The notes under the pieces were generated by a model. It had not been told where the DNA came from. It was given only the letters and a program-made list of their open reading frames with translations, and did no database searches. DNA of 64,000 nucleotides from an uncultured Roseburia sp. (GTDB taxonomy: Bacteria; Bacillota; Clostridia; Lachnospirales; Lachnospiraceae), in the NCBI GenBank assembly GCA_947174805.1, contig CAMWKH010000006.1, positions 49,473 to 113,472 on the forward strand, written 5' to 3'. The position numbers were made by a program, and so were the translations under genes. The first letter of the stretch is position 1. Each line of letters opens with the position of its first letter. Shown here one piece after another: positions 27,995 through 36,351 of the stretch.

Positions 27995-28930
27995 ATGCCA
28001 GGAAAGAAAAGACAGGAAGTGGAATTTCGGTATTATGAGATTCCCCATGGGGAGATTGTGCTGGCCCTTTTGGGGAACAGCTGGATTCGGGAATACGGCC
28101 ATGACGTTGCAAAACTGCACTTTCACAATCTCTTAGAGGTTGGATATTGTATAGACGGGGACGGGGAAGTGGTTGTGGACGAGGAGACGGTGCCCTACGA
28201 GCCGGGAATGCTTACTGTCATACCGGTAAACTGTCCCCATACCACCAACAGCCGCCCCCATACAAAAAGTTATTGGGAATACCTCTTTTTTGACCCGGAG
28301 AGCATCTTAAAAGACTTGTATCCGGAAAACAAGCTTTTTGTCCAGAGGATTATGGAACAGGTGAATAAAAAGGCCAAGGTGTACCAGCCCGGGGAAAATT
28401 CCCAGCTTGTGACGCTGATCCGCTTGATTATGGATGAGTGCCGGGTAAAAAAGAATTTTACAAGGGACAGTATCAGGGGGATGCTCCTCTCGGCCCTGGT
28501 TTCTATTGCAAGAAACGATTCGGGGGAGAACCAGGTTGCGGAAAAAGTACAGGGGGGGGGTATTTATCAGATTTCCAGTGCCTTAGAGTATATCAGCAGG
28601 CATTACATGGAGCCCATTACTTTAAAGGAGCTGGCGGATGCCTGCAGTTTCAGCCAGACCCATTTCCGCAGGCTTTTTGTGGAATCCATGAATATGACGC
28701 CCATGGAGTACCTGAATCTTGTGCGGGTGCGCCAGGCCTGTGACCTAATGAAAAAAAGCAATCTTTCCATGGGGGAAATTGCGGTGCGGGCGGGATATAT
28801 CTCCATCTCCACTTTTAACCGGAATTTTCGGAAAATTGTAGGGACTTCCCCCTACCAATATAAGAAAAACAGTGATGCCTACCAGGGAAAACTGTTAAAT
28901 GCCAGGGTTTCTGCCAAGAGGGGGTGGTAA
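27995..28930 (+). CDS. AraC-family transcriptional regulator with cupin sensor domain
   Basis: A 311-residue regulator. An N-terminal cupin (about 20-110; LHFHNLLEVGYCIDGDGEVVVDEE and YEPGMLTVIPVNCPH) binds the effector. Two C-terminal helix-turn-helix motifs (about 195-290) include ITLKELADACSFSQTHFRRLF and MGEIAVRAGYISISTFNRNFRK. GGAGAGGAG precedes ATG 27995. It lies between the two ABC transporter operons and ends before a strong terminator. By position it probably activates the second operon (29167-35514, with lacZ) in response to a galactoside; this is inferred. Confidence 0.9.
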   Translation: MPGKKRQEVEFRYYEIPHGEIVLALLGNSWIREYGHDVAKLHFHNLLEVGYCIDGDGEVVVDEETVPYEPGMLTVIPVNCPHTTNSRPHTKSYWEYLFFDPESILKDLYPENKLFVQRIMEQVNKKAKVYQPGENSQLVTLIRLIMDECRVKKNFTRDSIRGMLLSALVSIARNDSGENQVAEKVQGGGIYQISSALEYISRHYMEPITLKELADACSFSQTHFRRLFVESMNMTPMEYLNLVRVRQACDLMKKSNLSMGEIAVRAGYISISTFNRNFRKIVGTSPYQYKKNSDAYQGKLLNARVSAKRGW

Positions 28931-28968
28931 ACCCTAGATTATTTGTAATATTTCACAATAGTTAAAAG

Positions 28969-29014
28969 AAAAAGAGCATATTCGTCCACAAAAATGGACA
29001 TATATGCTCTTTTT
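28969..29014 (+). terminator. Rho-independent terminator after the AraC gene
   Basis: AAAAAGAGCATATTCGTCCA and TGGACATATATGCTCTTTTT form a long, nearly perfect stem around a short A-rich loop, ending in a T-run. Confidence 0.88.
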
Positions 29015-29052
29015 ATGGTTGATAATAAAGACAAATATAGCATAAGAATAGG

Positions 29053-29058
29053 TATAAT
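29053..29058 (+). promoter_or_regulatory. -10 box of the second transporter/lacZ operon
   Basis: A consensus TATAAT lies 109 bp upstream of the binding-protein gene, without a recognisable -35 box at 17 bp. That fits a promoter needing an activator such as the adjacent AraC protein. The region up to 29166 shows no other clear structure. Confidence 0.45.
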
Positions 29059-29166
29059 GCACATATAAACAAAAAGGAATCTTACAAATGTGTACAAAAC
29101 ACACAACAGCATTTGGCCAAATGCGTACCTTGATGTTTTAACAAATTTTTTGGGAGGACAAAAAAG

Positions 29167-30552
29167 ATGAAGAAGAAATTATTATCCCTTTTGATGGTAG
29201 GAGCAATGACAGCGAGTATGTTGGCTGGCTGCGGAGATTCCGGAAAATCAGATGCCGGAACAGACACAGCAAAAGACGATGCAGGAGATGCGGCAGCAGA
29301 TGATGCAGGAGATGCGGCAGAGGGCACAGAGGCAGCAGGAGATGCGGCAGCGTCAGGCGGAGAGAATACTTTGACAGTTTGGTGCTGGGACCCGGCATTT
29401 AATATTTTCTCTATGAATGAAGCTGCAAAAGTATATCAGAAAGACCATCCCGATGTGACAGTAAATGTGATCGAGACTCCCTGGGAGGATATCCAGACAA
29501 AGCTTACAACAGCAGCTACATCAGGAGCTTTAGATACACTTCCAGATATAATGCTGGTACAGGACAATGCGTTCCAGAAGAACGTTATCACTTTCCCGGA
29601 TGTATTTACAGATTTGACGAACAGCGGAGTTGATTTCTCCCAGTTTGCAGCAGGTAAGACAGCTTACTCTGTAATTGACGGAAAGAACTACGGCGTTCCT
29701 TTTGATAACGGTGCAGTTATCGCCTGCTACCGCACAGATATGTTGGAGGAGGCAGGACTTACCATTGATGATTTCACAGATATCACCTTTGACCAGTATG
29801 TGGAAAACGGAAAGAAAGTTCTGGAAAAAACAGGCAAACCCTTACTTTCCATGCAGGCAGGTGAATGCGACCTTATCATGATGATGATGCAGTCCGCAGG
29901 AGCTTCCCTCTTCAACGAGGACGGAACAGCAAATATCTTAGGAAACGACACCTTGAAAATCGTTATGGAGACATACAAAAAATTAAAAGACGAGGGAGTA
30001 TTGATAGAGGTAAACTCCTGGGATGAGTATGTATCCTCCCTTACTTCCGGAACAGTTGCAGGTACCATCAACGGATGCTGGATTATGGCTTCCATTCAGA
30101 CAGCAGAAGACCAGTCCGGAAAATGGGCAATTACCAACATGCCAAGCCTTGTAGGTGCTGAGGGAGCTACAAACTACAGCAATAACGGCGGTTCTTCCTG
30201 GGCAGTTTCATCCAACTGCAAAGACACAGAGCTGGCATTTGATTTCCTTGCAAGCACATTTGCAGGAAGCACAGAGTTATATGACAATATTATCAGCTGT
30301 GGAGCACTTGCTACATATGCTCCGGCAGGAGATTCCGAGGCATACGCAGCACCCAACGATTTCTTCGGCGGTGACGCAGTATCTTCTAAGATTGTAGAGT
30401 TCTCCACAAAAGTACCTTCTAATATCACAGGTGTGTACTATTACGAGGCTCGTGACGCTGTGGCTACAGCAATCACAAATTATATCAATGGCGGCGATAT
30501 CGAAGCGGAACTGCAGACAGCAGAGTCTACCGTGAACAATCAGATGCAGTAA
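29167..30552 (+). CDS. Sugar ABC transporter substrate-binding lipoprotein (family 1), lacZ operon
   Basis: A 461-residue lipoprotein. The signal peptide ends in SMLAGCGD (Cys about 22). The linker is an almost pure Asp/Ala/Gly/Glu low-complexity stretch (about 25-60). The binding domain has WCWDPAFNIFSMNEAAKVY, LPDIMLVQDN and GTINGCWIMASIQ. It is paralogous in layout to the protein at 24422 but clearly diverged in the binding domain. The strong hairpin after it and the following permeases and beta-galactosidase suggest a galactoside such as lactose or a galacto-oligosaccharide as ligand. Confidence 0.9.
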   Translation: MKKKLLSLLMVGAMTASMLAGCGDSGKSDAGTDTAKDDAGDAAADDAGDAAEGTEAAGDAAASGGENTLTVWCWDPAFNIFSMNEAAKVYQKDHPDVTVNVIETPWEDIQTKLTTAATSGALDTLPDIMLVQDNAFQKNVITFPDVFTDLTNSGVDFSQFAAGKTAYSVIDGKNYGVPFDNGAVIACYRTDMLEEAGLTIDDFTDITFDQYVENGKKVLEKTGKPLLSMQAGECDLIMMMMQSAGASLFNEDGTANILGNDTLKIVMETYKKLKDEGVLIEVNSWDEYVSSLTSGTVAGTINGCWIMASIQTAEDQSGKWAITNMPSLVGAEGATNYSNNGGSSWAVSSNCKDTELAFDFLASTFAGSTELYDNIISCGALATYAPAGDSEAYAAPNDFFGGDAVSSKIVEFSTKVPSNITGVYYYEARDAVATAITNYINGGDIEAELQTAESTVNNQMQ

Positions 30553-30591
30553 GCAAGAATTTTCCAAAACTATCCATAGAGGATTTTATGA

Positions 30592-30623
30592 GGGAGCGGT
30601 TCTCACCGGGCCGCTCCCTTTTT
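30592..30623 (+). terminator. Terminator/attenuator between binding protein and permeases
   Basis: GGGAGCGG (30592-30599) pairs with CCGCTCCC (30611-30618), with an additional inner CGG/CCG, and five T follow. It probably lets only part of the transcription continue into the permease genes. A TATAAT at 30696-30701 could restart transcription, but no -35 box at normal spacing was found. Confidence 0.75.
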
Positions 30624-30721
30624 ATACCTCTTTTTCCGCAAAATATACACGGAGGGCAGAGTTTATTTGCCCGCTTACCCAAGAAGTTTTATCATTATAA
30701 TGAGAGAAGGAGGGAGTTATT

Positions 30722-31621
30722 TTGAGTAAGCCATCCAGTAAAATGTCCTTAGACAAAAAACACAATATGACCGGCTGGGCTTTCTTGACGCCGGCAGCGT
30801 TGTTAATTTTTCTTATGAGTTTTGTTCCCATGATACAGGCGTTTCTGCTTTCTTTTAAAATGGGAAAGGGAAATAATTTATCAACGGCAGATCCTATATT
30901 TGCAAACTATACACGAATGTTTACGGATACTGTATTTACCCAGTCCATTAAAAATACATTTTTCTACCTGATTATCCAGGTGCCCATTATGCTGGTGCTG
31001 GCACTGATTCTGGCATCTATCTTAAACAATCGGCAGCTTCGGTTTAAAGGATTATTCCGTACGATGATTTTCCTGCCCTGTGCCACATCCCTGGTTGCCT
31101 ATGCCATTATTTTCCGTACGTTGTTTGCCAATGACGGTCTTGTAAACCTGGCGTTAGTAAACCTTGGCATATTAAAGACGCCCTATGCATTTCTGACCCA
31201 TGCCACAAGCGCCAAGATTATTATTATCATAGGTCTTTTGTGGAGATGGACAGGATATAACATGGTCTTCTATTTGTCCGGTCTTCAGAATATAGAGTAT
31301 TCCGTGTATGAGGCGGCAAAAATTGATGGTGCGAGCCCGATACAGACATTTTTCAAAATTACAGTGCCTCTTTTAAAACCCACCATCCTTTTAACTGCAA
31401 TCATGTCCACAAACGGAACACTGCAGTTGTTCGATGAGTCTGTAAACTTAACAGACGGCGGGCCTGCCAATGCATCCATTACCATGTCCCATTACATATA
31501 CAATATGTCCTTTAAATATGTGCCCACCTTTGGATATGCAGCGGCAATGTCATTTTTGATTTTGATTCTGGTTGCAGTTCTGGCATTTATTCAGATGAAA
31601 GTAGGTGATAAACGTGACTAA
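30722..31621 (+). CDS. Sugar ABC transporter permease, lacZ operon (LacF/MalF type)
   Basis: A 299-residue permease with a short polar leader, six membrane helices and the EAA loop YEAAKIDGASPIQTFFKITVPLLKPT (about 196-221). It begins with TTG at 30722; AGGAGGGAG at 30708-30716 is correctly spaced for it and too far from the next in-frame ATG (30743). Its 3' end overlaps the next permease gene by 8 bp. No ATPase gene accompanies it. Confidence 0.88.
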   Translation: MSKPSSKMSLDKKHNMTGWAFLTPAALLIFLMSFVPMIQAFLLSFKMGKGNNLSTADPIFANYTRMFTDTVFTQSIKNTFFYLIIQVPIMLVLALILASILNNRQLRFKGLFRTMIFLPCATSLVAYAIIFRTLFANDGLVNLALVNLGILKTPYAFLTHATSAKIIIIIGLLWRWTGYNMVFYLSGLQNIEYSVYEAAKIDGASPIQTFFKITVPLLKPTILLTAIMSTNGTLQLFDESVNLTDGGPANASITMSHYIYNMSFKYVPTFGYAAAMSFLILILVAVLAFIQMKVGDKRD

Positions 31622-32420
31622 AGGTAAAAAATTTTTAATGTATGCTTTTTTGATACTGATGTCAATTATATCTGTTTTTCCTCTGCTGTGGATGGTAATG
31701 GCCGCTACAAACAAGAGTGTGGACGTTACCAGAGGGCGTTTGCTGCCGGGAACCTATCTCATAGAGAATTTTAAAAATCTTTTGGCAGCCCAGGATGTGG
31801 GAAGCGCAATGTTAAATTCTTTTAAGTATTCCATTATACTTACATTTGTGTCCCTGATTATCTGTTCCCTGGCAGGATATGGATTTGAAATTTTTCATGA
31901 CAAGGCAAAAGATGCGGTGATGAGCGTAATCCTTTTGGCTATGATGGTTCCTTTTGTGGCTACCATGATTCCGCTGTTCCGCATGTTTTCCTCAGCACAC
32001 CTGTTAAATACCACAGTGGGATTTTTACTTCCCACCGTGTCCACGCCGTTTTTGATTATGATGTTTAGACAGAGCGCCAGATCCTTCCCCCACGATATTA
32101 TCGAGGCGGCAAGGATTGACGGGTTATCGGAAATCCGTATTTTCTTCCAAATGTTTATCCCCACCATGCGCTCTACCTATGCAGCGGCAATGACCATTAC
32201 CTTTATGAACGCCTGGAACAATTATCTGTGGCCCAAGGTTATAATGACAGATGCAAAGAGCCAGACTATGCCTATGGTAGTGGCGAACCTGACCCAGGGG
32301 TATGTGACGGATTACGGTATGTTAATGCTTGCGGTATTGATCTGTACACTGCCCACCGCCATTGTGTTCTTCTGCTTGCAGAAATCCTTTGCAGAAGGTA
32401 TTACCGGTGCGGTAAAATAG
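31614..32420 (+). CDS. Sugar ABC transporter permease, lacZ operon (LacG/MalG type)
   Basis: A 268-residue MalG-like subunit with six membrane helices, the EAA loop DIIEAARIDGLSEIRIFFQMFIPTMRS, and the ending SFAEGITGAVK typical of these subunits. GTG 31614 is preferred because AGGTGAT (31603-31609) precedes it by 4 bp; an in-frame GTG at 31605 would overlap that site. The gene overlaps the preceding permease, ensuring coupled synthesis. lacZ follows after 46 bp without a terminator. Confidence 0.88.
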   Translation: MTKGKKFLMYAFLILMSIISVFPLLWMVMAATNKSVDVTRGRLLPGTYLIENFKNLLAAQDVGSAMLNSFKYSIILTFVSLIICSLAGYGFEIFHDKAKDAVMSVILLAMMVPFVATMIPLFRMFSSAHLLNTTVGFLLPTVSTPFLIMMFRQSARSFPHDIIEAARIDGLSEIRIFFQMFIPTMRSTYAAAMTITFMNAWNNYLWPKVIMTDAKSQTMPMVVANLTQGYVTDYGMLMLAVLICTLPTAIVFFCLQKSFAEGITGAVK

Positions 32421-32466
32421 TATTGTAAAAACTAAATAAATTCATAAGAAATACGAGGTTAAGATT

Positions 32467-35400
32467 ATGGCAAAGTTCGATTATAATAAAGTGAAAGACC
32501 CATTATACTTTAAGGACAACGTTCTTCCAGCTCATTCTGCCCACGTAGCTTATGGAAATAAAGGAGAGCTGTTCCAGGGGGACAGCTCTCTTACAGCATA
32601 TTTGGACGGCGTATGGAAGTTTCACTACGCAAAAAATTATCAGGCTGTAATTTCCGGCTTTGAGGCAGAAGACTATGACTGCAGCACCTGGGACGACATT
32701 CGTGTGCCCTCCCACATTCAGATGGAAGGATACGATATTCCCCAGTACGCAAATACCCAGTTTCCCTGGGACGGCAGGGAAGATTTACAACCCGGGGAGA
32801 TACCGGAGAGATTTAATCCGGTGGCAAGCTATGTGAAATATTTTGAAGTTCCCTCCCAGATGAAAGGGAAAGAAATCCGAATCTCCTTCCAGGGAGTGGA
32901 GAGCGGTATGGCATTGTGGTTAAACGGAGAGTTTGTGGGCTACAGCGAGGACAGCTTTACCCCCTCCGATTTTGACCTGACTCCCTTTTTAAAAGAGGGC
33001 GTAAACAAAATGGCTGTCCAGGTGTTTAAGTGGACTGCCTCAAGCTGGTGTGAGGACCAGGATTTTTTCCGGTTTTCCGGCATCTACCGCAGTGTGTTTT
33101 TGTACGCCGTTCCCTCCTTCCATGTGGAGGACATAAAGATACAGACTTTGTTTGGAGAGGATTTGTCCAAAGCATTGTTTGCGGCAGAATTTAAGTTAAA
33201 AGGCCAGGGTTCTTTAAAGCTTACCTTAAAGGACAGGGAAAATGTATTGTTTGAAAAGAACATTGCTGGGGAGGACTTGGTAAAGGCGGAGGAGAATATA
33301 GACAGCCTTCATCTGTGGAGCGCAGAAGACCCATATCTCTATGATTTTGAAATAGAAGCCCTGGGAAAAGAGGGGGAGGTTTTGGAGTTTATCACCCAGA
33401 AAGTGGGATTCCGTAAATTTGAGATGAAGGATAACCGTATGCTCTTAAACGGAAAGCGCATTGTGTTTAAGGGGGTAAACCGCCATGAGTTCAGTTCTGT
33501 GTCCGGCAGGCATGTGACATATGAGGAACTGGAAAAAGATATTGTAACCATGAAACAGAACAATATTAACGCCATCCGTACCTGCCATTATCCCGATGGT
33601 GTGGAGATTTATGATTTGTGCGACCGTTATGGACTGTATCTTATTGCGGAGGCAAATATGGAAACCCATGGGACCTGGGATGCCTATATCAGGGGAGTGG
33701 CGGGGAAAGATTTTATTTTGCCGGGAGATAAAAAAGAGTGGCAGCCCATGATGCTTGACCGGGTGAATTCCTGTTACCAAAGGGACAAAAACCATCCTGC
33801 TGTTTTAATCTGGTCCTGCGGAAATGAGTCCTACGGGGGAAAGACAATTTTTGAAATGTCGGAGTTATTCCGGAAACTTGATCCGGAAAGGCTGGTGCAC
33901 TATGAGGGGATATTCCACGACAGAAGCTACAACGGCAGTTCCGATATGGAGAGCCAGATGTACCCTTCTGTGGAGCGTATCAAGGAATATTTAAAGAGTC
34001 AGGATAAGCCCTTTGTCTGCTGTGAATACTCCCATGCCATGGGAAATTCCTGCGGGGCGCTTCATAAGTATACAGACCTTGCGGATGAAGAAAATTCGGC
34101 TTATCAGGGAGGCTTTATCTGGGATTATATTGACCAGTCCATTTATAAAAAGGACCGTTACGGCCAGTGGTTTTTAGGTTACGGCGGGGATTTCGGGGAG
34201 CGTCCCACGGACTATAATTTCAGCGGCAACGGCATCGCCTACGGGGGGGAGAGAAATCCATCACCCAAAATGCAGGAGGTAAAATTTGATTACCAGAACA
34301 TCGCCGTCTCCGTAGGAAAAACAGAGTTTGAGGTGTGGAATAAAAATCTTTTTGTAGATACGGACAATTATGACTGTGTGGCAGAGCTGATGTTAGACGG
34401 AAAAGTTATAGAGAAGAAAAAACTTTCTGTTTCCGTGGCGCCGGAGAGCAAAAAGTCATTTCCCATTCCTTTTGAAATCCCTTCATATCCGGGAGAGTAT
34501 GTCCTGACAGTTTCCTTCGTTTTAAAGGAGGATACTTTGTGGGCAAAAGCAGGGCATGAGACGGCCTTTGGGCAGGGGATTGTGAAAAAGGTGGAAAAGG
34601 CTTCTGCGCCTTTTAAACCCTGCACCGTTATACCGGGAAAAAATAATATCGGTGTCCGGGGAGAAAACTTTGACGTTTTGTTCTCCGAACTCAGCGGAGG
34701 GCTGGCGTCTTACCGCTATGCGGGGAAAGAATTGATACAGGCCATACCGAAACCAAATTTCTGGCGCGCACCTACGGACAATGACCAGGGAAATAATATG
34801 CCTGGCAGGTACGCCCAGTGGAAAACTGCCAGCATGTACTTAACCCACAAAGGCGTGGGGAAAGAACGGAAAGGGGCGGTAGGAGTGTGGTATGAAAATC
34901 CGGTGGTAAAAGAGGAGAAGGAATTTGTCTCCGTCACATACACCTACTCTCTTCAGACCAAACCGGAGGCATACTGTAAGGTGGAATATAAAGTATTCGG
35001 GGACGGCCGAATAGAAACGACGCTCTCCTACGACCCGGTGAAAGAGCTTTCCGATATGCCGGAATTTGGCATGCTCTTTAAATTTGATGCGGATTATGAC
35101 AATGTGGAGTGGTACGGAAACGGCCCGGCGGAAACCTATGAGGACAGAAAAATGGGTGCAAAACTAGGTATTTATAAAAATAAGGTGGCCGATAATATGG
35201 CGGAGTACCTGGTTCCCCAGGAGTGTGGCAACAAGACTAATGTCCGCTACGGAAAAGTTACGGACAAAAAGGGAAGGGGAATTTTGTTTACCGGAGATAA
35301 TATGAACTTCTCCGCCCTGCCCTACACCCCCCACGAGCTGGAAAATGCCATGCATTCCTATGAGCTGCCCCAGGTACACTATACAGTGGTGCGGGTGTCT

Positions 35401-35514
35401 GCGCAGCAGATGGGCGTGGCCGGGGATGACAGCTGGGGTGCCCTGACCCATCCAGAGTATTTGATTGACGTGTCAGAAAAACTAGAATTTACCTTTACCT
35501 TTAGGGGGATTTAG
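32467..35514 (+). CDS. lacZ: Beta-galactosidase, GH2 (LacZ type)
   Basis: Hydrolyses terminal beta-galactosides in the cytoplasm. The 1015-residue protein has full LacZ length. It has an N-terminal jelly-roll (about 45-210), an immunoglobulin-like domain (about 215-325) and a TIM barrel (about 330-620) with GVNRHEFSSVSGR, acid/base E454 in WSCGNES and nucleophile E519 in CCEYSHAMGN. The C-terminal beta-sandwich (about 730-1010) has FWRAPTDNDQGN and WYGNGPAETYEDR. There is no signal peptide, so lactose must be imported intact by the upstream ABC system. It is the last gene of that operon, closed by a strong terminator. Confidence 0.93.
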   Translation: MAKFDYNKVKDPLYFKDNVLPAHSAHVAYGNKGELFQGDSSLTAYLDGVWKFHYAKNYQAVISGFEAEDYDCSTWDDIRVPSHIQMEGYDIPQYANTQFPWDGREDLQPGEIPERFNPVASYVKYFEVPSQMKGKEIRISFQGVESGMALWLNGEFVGYSEDSFTPSDFDLTPFLKEGVNKMAVQVFKWTASSWCEDQDFFRFSGIYRSVFLYAVPSFHVEDIKIQTLFGEDLSKALFAAEFKLKGQGSLKLTLKDRENVLFEKNIAGEDLVKAEENIDSLHLWSAEDPYLYDFEIEALGKEGEVLEFITQKVGFRKFEMKDNRMLLNGKRIVFKGVNRHEFSSVSGRHVTYEELEKDIVTMKQNNINAIRTCHYPDGVEIYDLCDRYGLYLIAEANMETHGTWDAYIRGVAGKDFILPGDKKEWQPMMLDRVNSCYQRDKNHPAVLIWSCGNESYGGKTIFEMSELFRKLDPERLVHYEGIFHDRSYNGSSDMESQMYPSVERIKEYLKSQDKPFVCCEYSHAMGNSCGALHKYTDLADEENSAYQGGFIWDYIDQSIYKKDRYGQWFLGYGGDFGERPTDYNFSGNGIAYGGERNPSPKMQEVKFDYQNIAVSVGKTEFEVWNKNLFVDTDNYDCVAELMLDGKVIEKKKLSVSVAPESKKSFPIPFEIPSYPGEYVLTVSFVLKEDTLWAKAGHETAFGQGIVKKVEKASAPFKPCTVIPGKNNIGVRGENFDVLFSELSGGLASYRYAGKELIQAIPKPNFWRAPTDNDQGNNMPGRYAQWKTASMYLTHKGVGKERKGAVGVWYENPVVKEEKEFVSVTYTYSLQTKPEAYCKVEYKVFGDGRIETTLSYDPVKELSDMPEFGMLFKFDADYDNVEWYGNGPAETYEDRKMGAKLGIYKNKVADNMAEYLVPQECGNKTNVRYGKVTDKKGRGILFTGDNMNFSALPYTPHELENAMHSYELPQVHYTVVRVSAQQMGVAGDDSWGALTHPEYLIDVSEKLEFTFTFRGI

Positions 35515-35546
35515 AAATTTGCAGTTTGTTATAGGATAAAAGGAAC

Positions 35547-35593
35547 GCCTCTAAGATAAACATGTTTTGTTTATCTTAGAGGCGCTTTCTTTC
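35547..35593 (+). terminator. Rho-independent terminator after lacZ
   Basis: A perfect 15-bp stem, GCCTCTAAGATAAAC (35547-35561) with its complement, around ATGTTTT, followed by GCTTTCTTT. Confidence 0.92.
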
Positions 35594-35671
35594 GATACAA
35601 TATAATGATAGAAGAACAGGTAAAAAGTGTAAACAGTGGGAAGCCTATGGATGCAAATTATAAAAAATTTC

Positions 35672-35700
35672 TTTCCATTTCAGGAAAAATAGGTTATAAT
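35672..35700 (+). promoter_or_regulatory. Promoter for the small membrane protein and probably the T-box/valS transcript
   Basis: TTTCCA (35672-35677), a 17-bp spacer and TATAAT (35695-35700), 46 bp upstream of the small gene. No separate promoter was recognised between that gene and the T-box. Confidence 0.55.
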
Positions 35701-35745
35701 ATAACAGTAAATGGCGAATAACTGAATGACAAAGGAGTGGAATTC

Positions 35746-35886
35746 ATGACAGAAAGCGGATTATTGATATTTTTGATGATTATCATTTTGTTTGTAGTTA
35801 TCGTTGCAGTGATCGCAGTGGTGGCAGCCGTTTCCGGTGCAGCAGCAGCAATTGCACAGAAACGTGACGAGGACGAAGGAATATAA
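35746..35886 (+). CDS. 46-residue single-pass membrane protein, function unknown
   Basis: A short gene with a strong ribosome site (AAAGGAGTGG, 35731-35740). It encodes one very hydrophobic helix (about residues 5-39, Ile/Val/Leu then Ala-rich) and a charged tail QKRDEDEGI. Its own promoter precedes it and the valS T-box begins within a few bases after its stop. No homologue is recognised. The codon structure, the ribosome site and the clean membrane-plus-tail design make it a credible real gene rather than chance. Confidence 0.65.
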   Translation: MTESGLLIFLMIIILFVVIVAVIAVVAAVSGAAAAIAQKRDEDEGI

Positions 35887-35887
35887 A

Positions 35888-36203
35888 TAAGAAACAAGAT
35901 ACATGGTAAAGGTGATGAAGGAGAGGAGTACCGGAATACGCTCTTTAGAGAGAACGGCCCATCGGGTGAAAGGCTGTTTAGGAAACGGTTTCGGGAAGGT
36001 AGCTCCCAAACTGGAGGGCAGAACCTGTTTTTAGGCTGGTAATAAATGGAACATTTCACACGGCAAAGACAGCAAGTAAGTCCCCACGGATGATTCCGTT
36101 ATAAATCAAAGAGATGTATCTCTTATTGGAGATATAATCAAGGTGGTACCGTGCATAACTGCGCCCTTGGAAGGTAAATTCCAGGAGCGCAGTTTCTTTT
36201 TTA
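35888..36203 (+). ncRNA. T-box riboswitch leader of valS with its terminator
   Basis: A tRNA-sensing leader. The diagnostic T-box AAGGTGGTACCGTG (36140-36153) is present. A factor-independent terminator follows, its stem formed by AACTGCGC...TTGGAA and TTCCA...GAGCGCAG with a run of T to 36203. Upstream, an AGTA loop-E-like element (35927-35930) faces a segment with a GTA triplet (35999-36001), a possible valine specifier. Conserved-looking stem I/II/III segments lie in between. Uncharged tRNA-Val should stabilise the antiterminator and allow valS expression. The specifier is proposed from the downstream gene and was not confirmed by folding. Confidence 0.9.
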
Positions 36204-36210
36204 TGCACAC

Positions 36211-36290
36211 GGGCATCCAGAGGAAAAATGTCAGCATGCGCTGACGGATGCCCGGCGCAGCGAGTAGGGGAAGATGGCTCTTCCCACTCG
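36211..36290 (+). repeat. Two consecutive strong hairpins between the T-box terminator and valS
   Basis: First hairpin: GGGCATCC (36211-36218) with GGATGCCC (36246-36253), enclosing GTCAGC-atgc-GCTGAC (36230-36245). Second hairpin: CGAGT and GGGAAGA (36261-36274) with TCTTCCC and ACTCG (36279-36290) around TGGC. No T-run follows either stem. They lie in the read-through leader and may be an inserted palindromic repeat or an RNA-stability element. Confidence 0.6.
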
Positions 36291-36351
36291 ATTGCATATG
36301 GGATGCAGAGAGGAAATACGATATAAAAATAAAAGAAAAGAGGAGCAGATT

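Noticed and set aside
35601..35606. A second TATAAT shortly after the lacZ terminator
   Set aside because: No -35 box at suitable spacing and a better promoter lies closer to the small gene (35672-35700).
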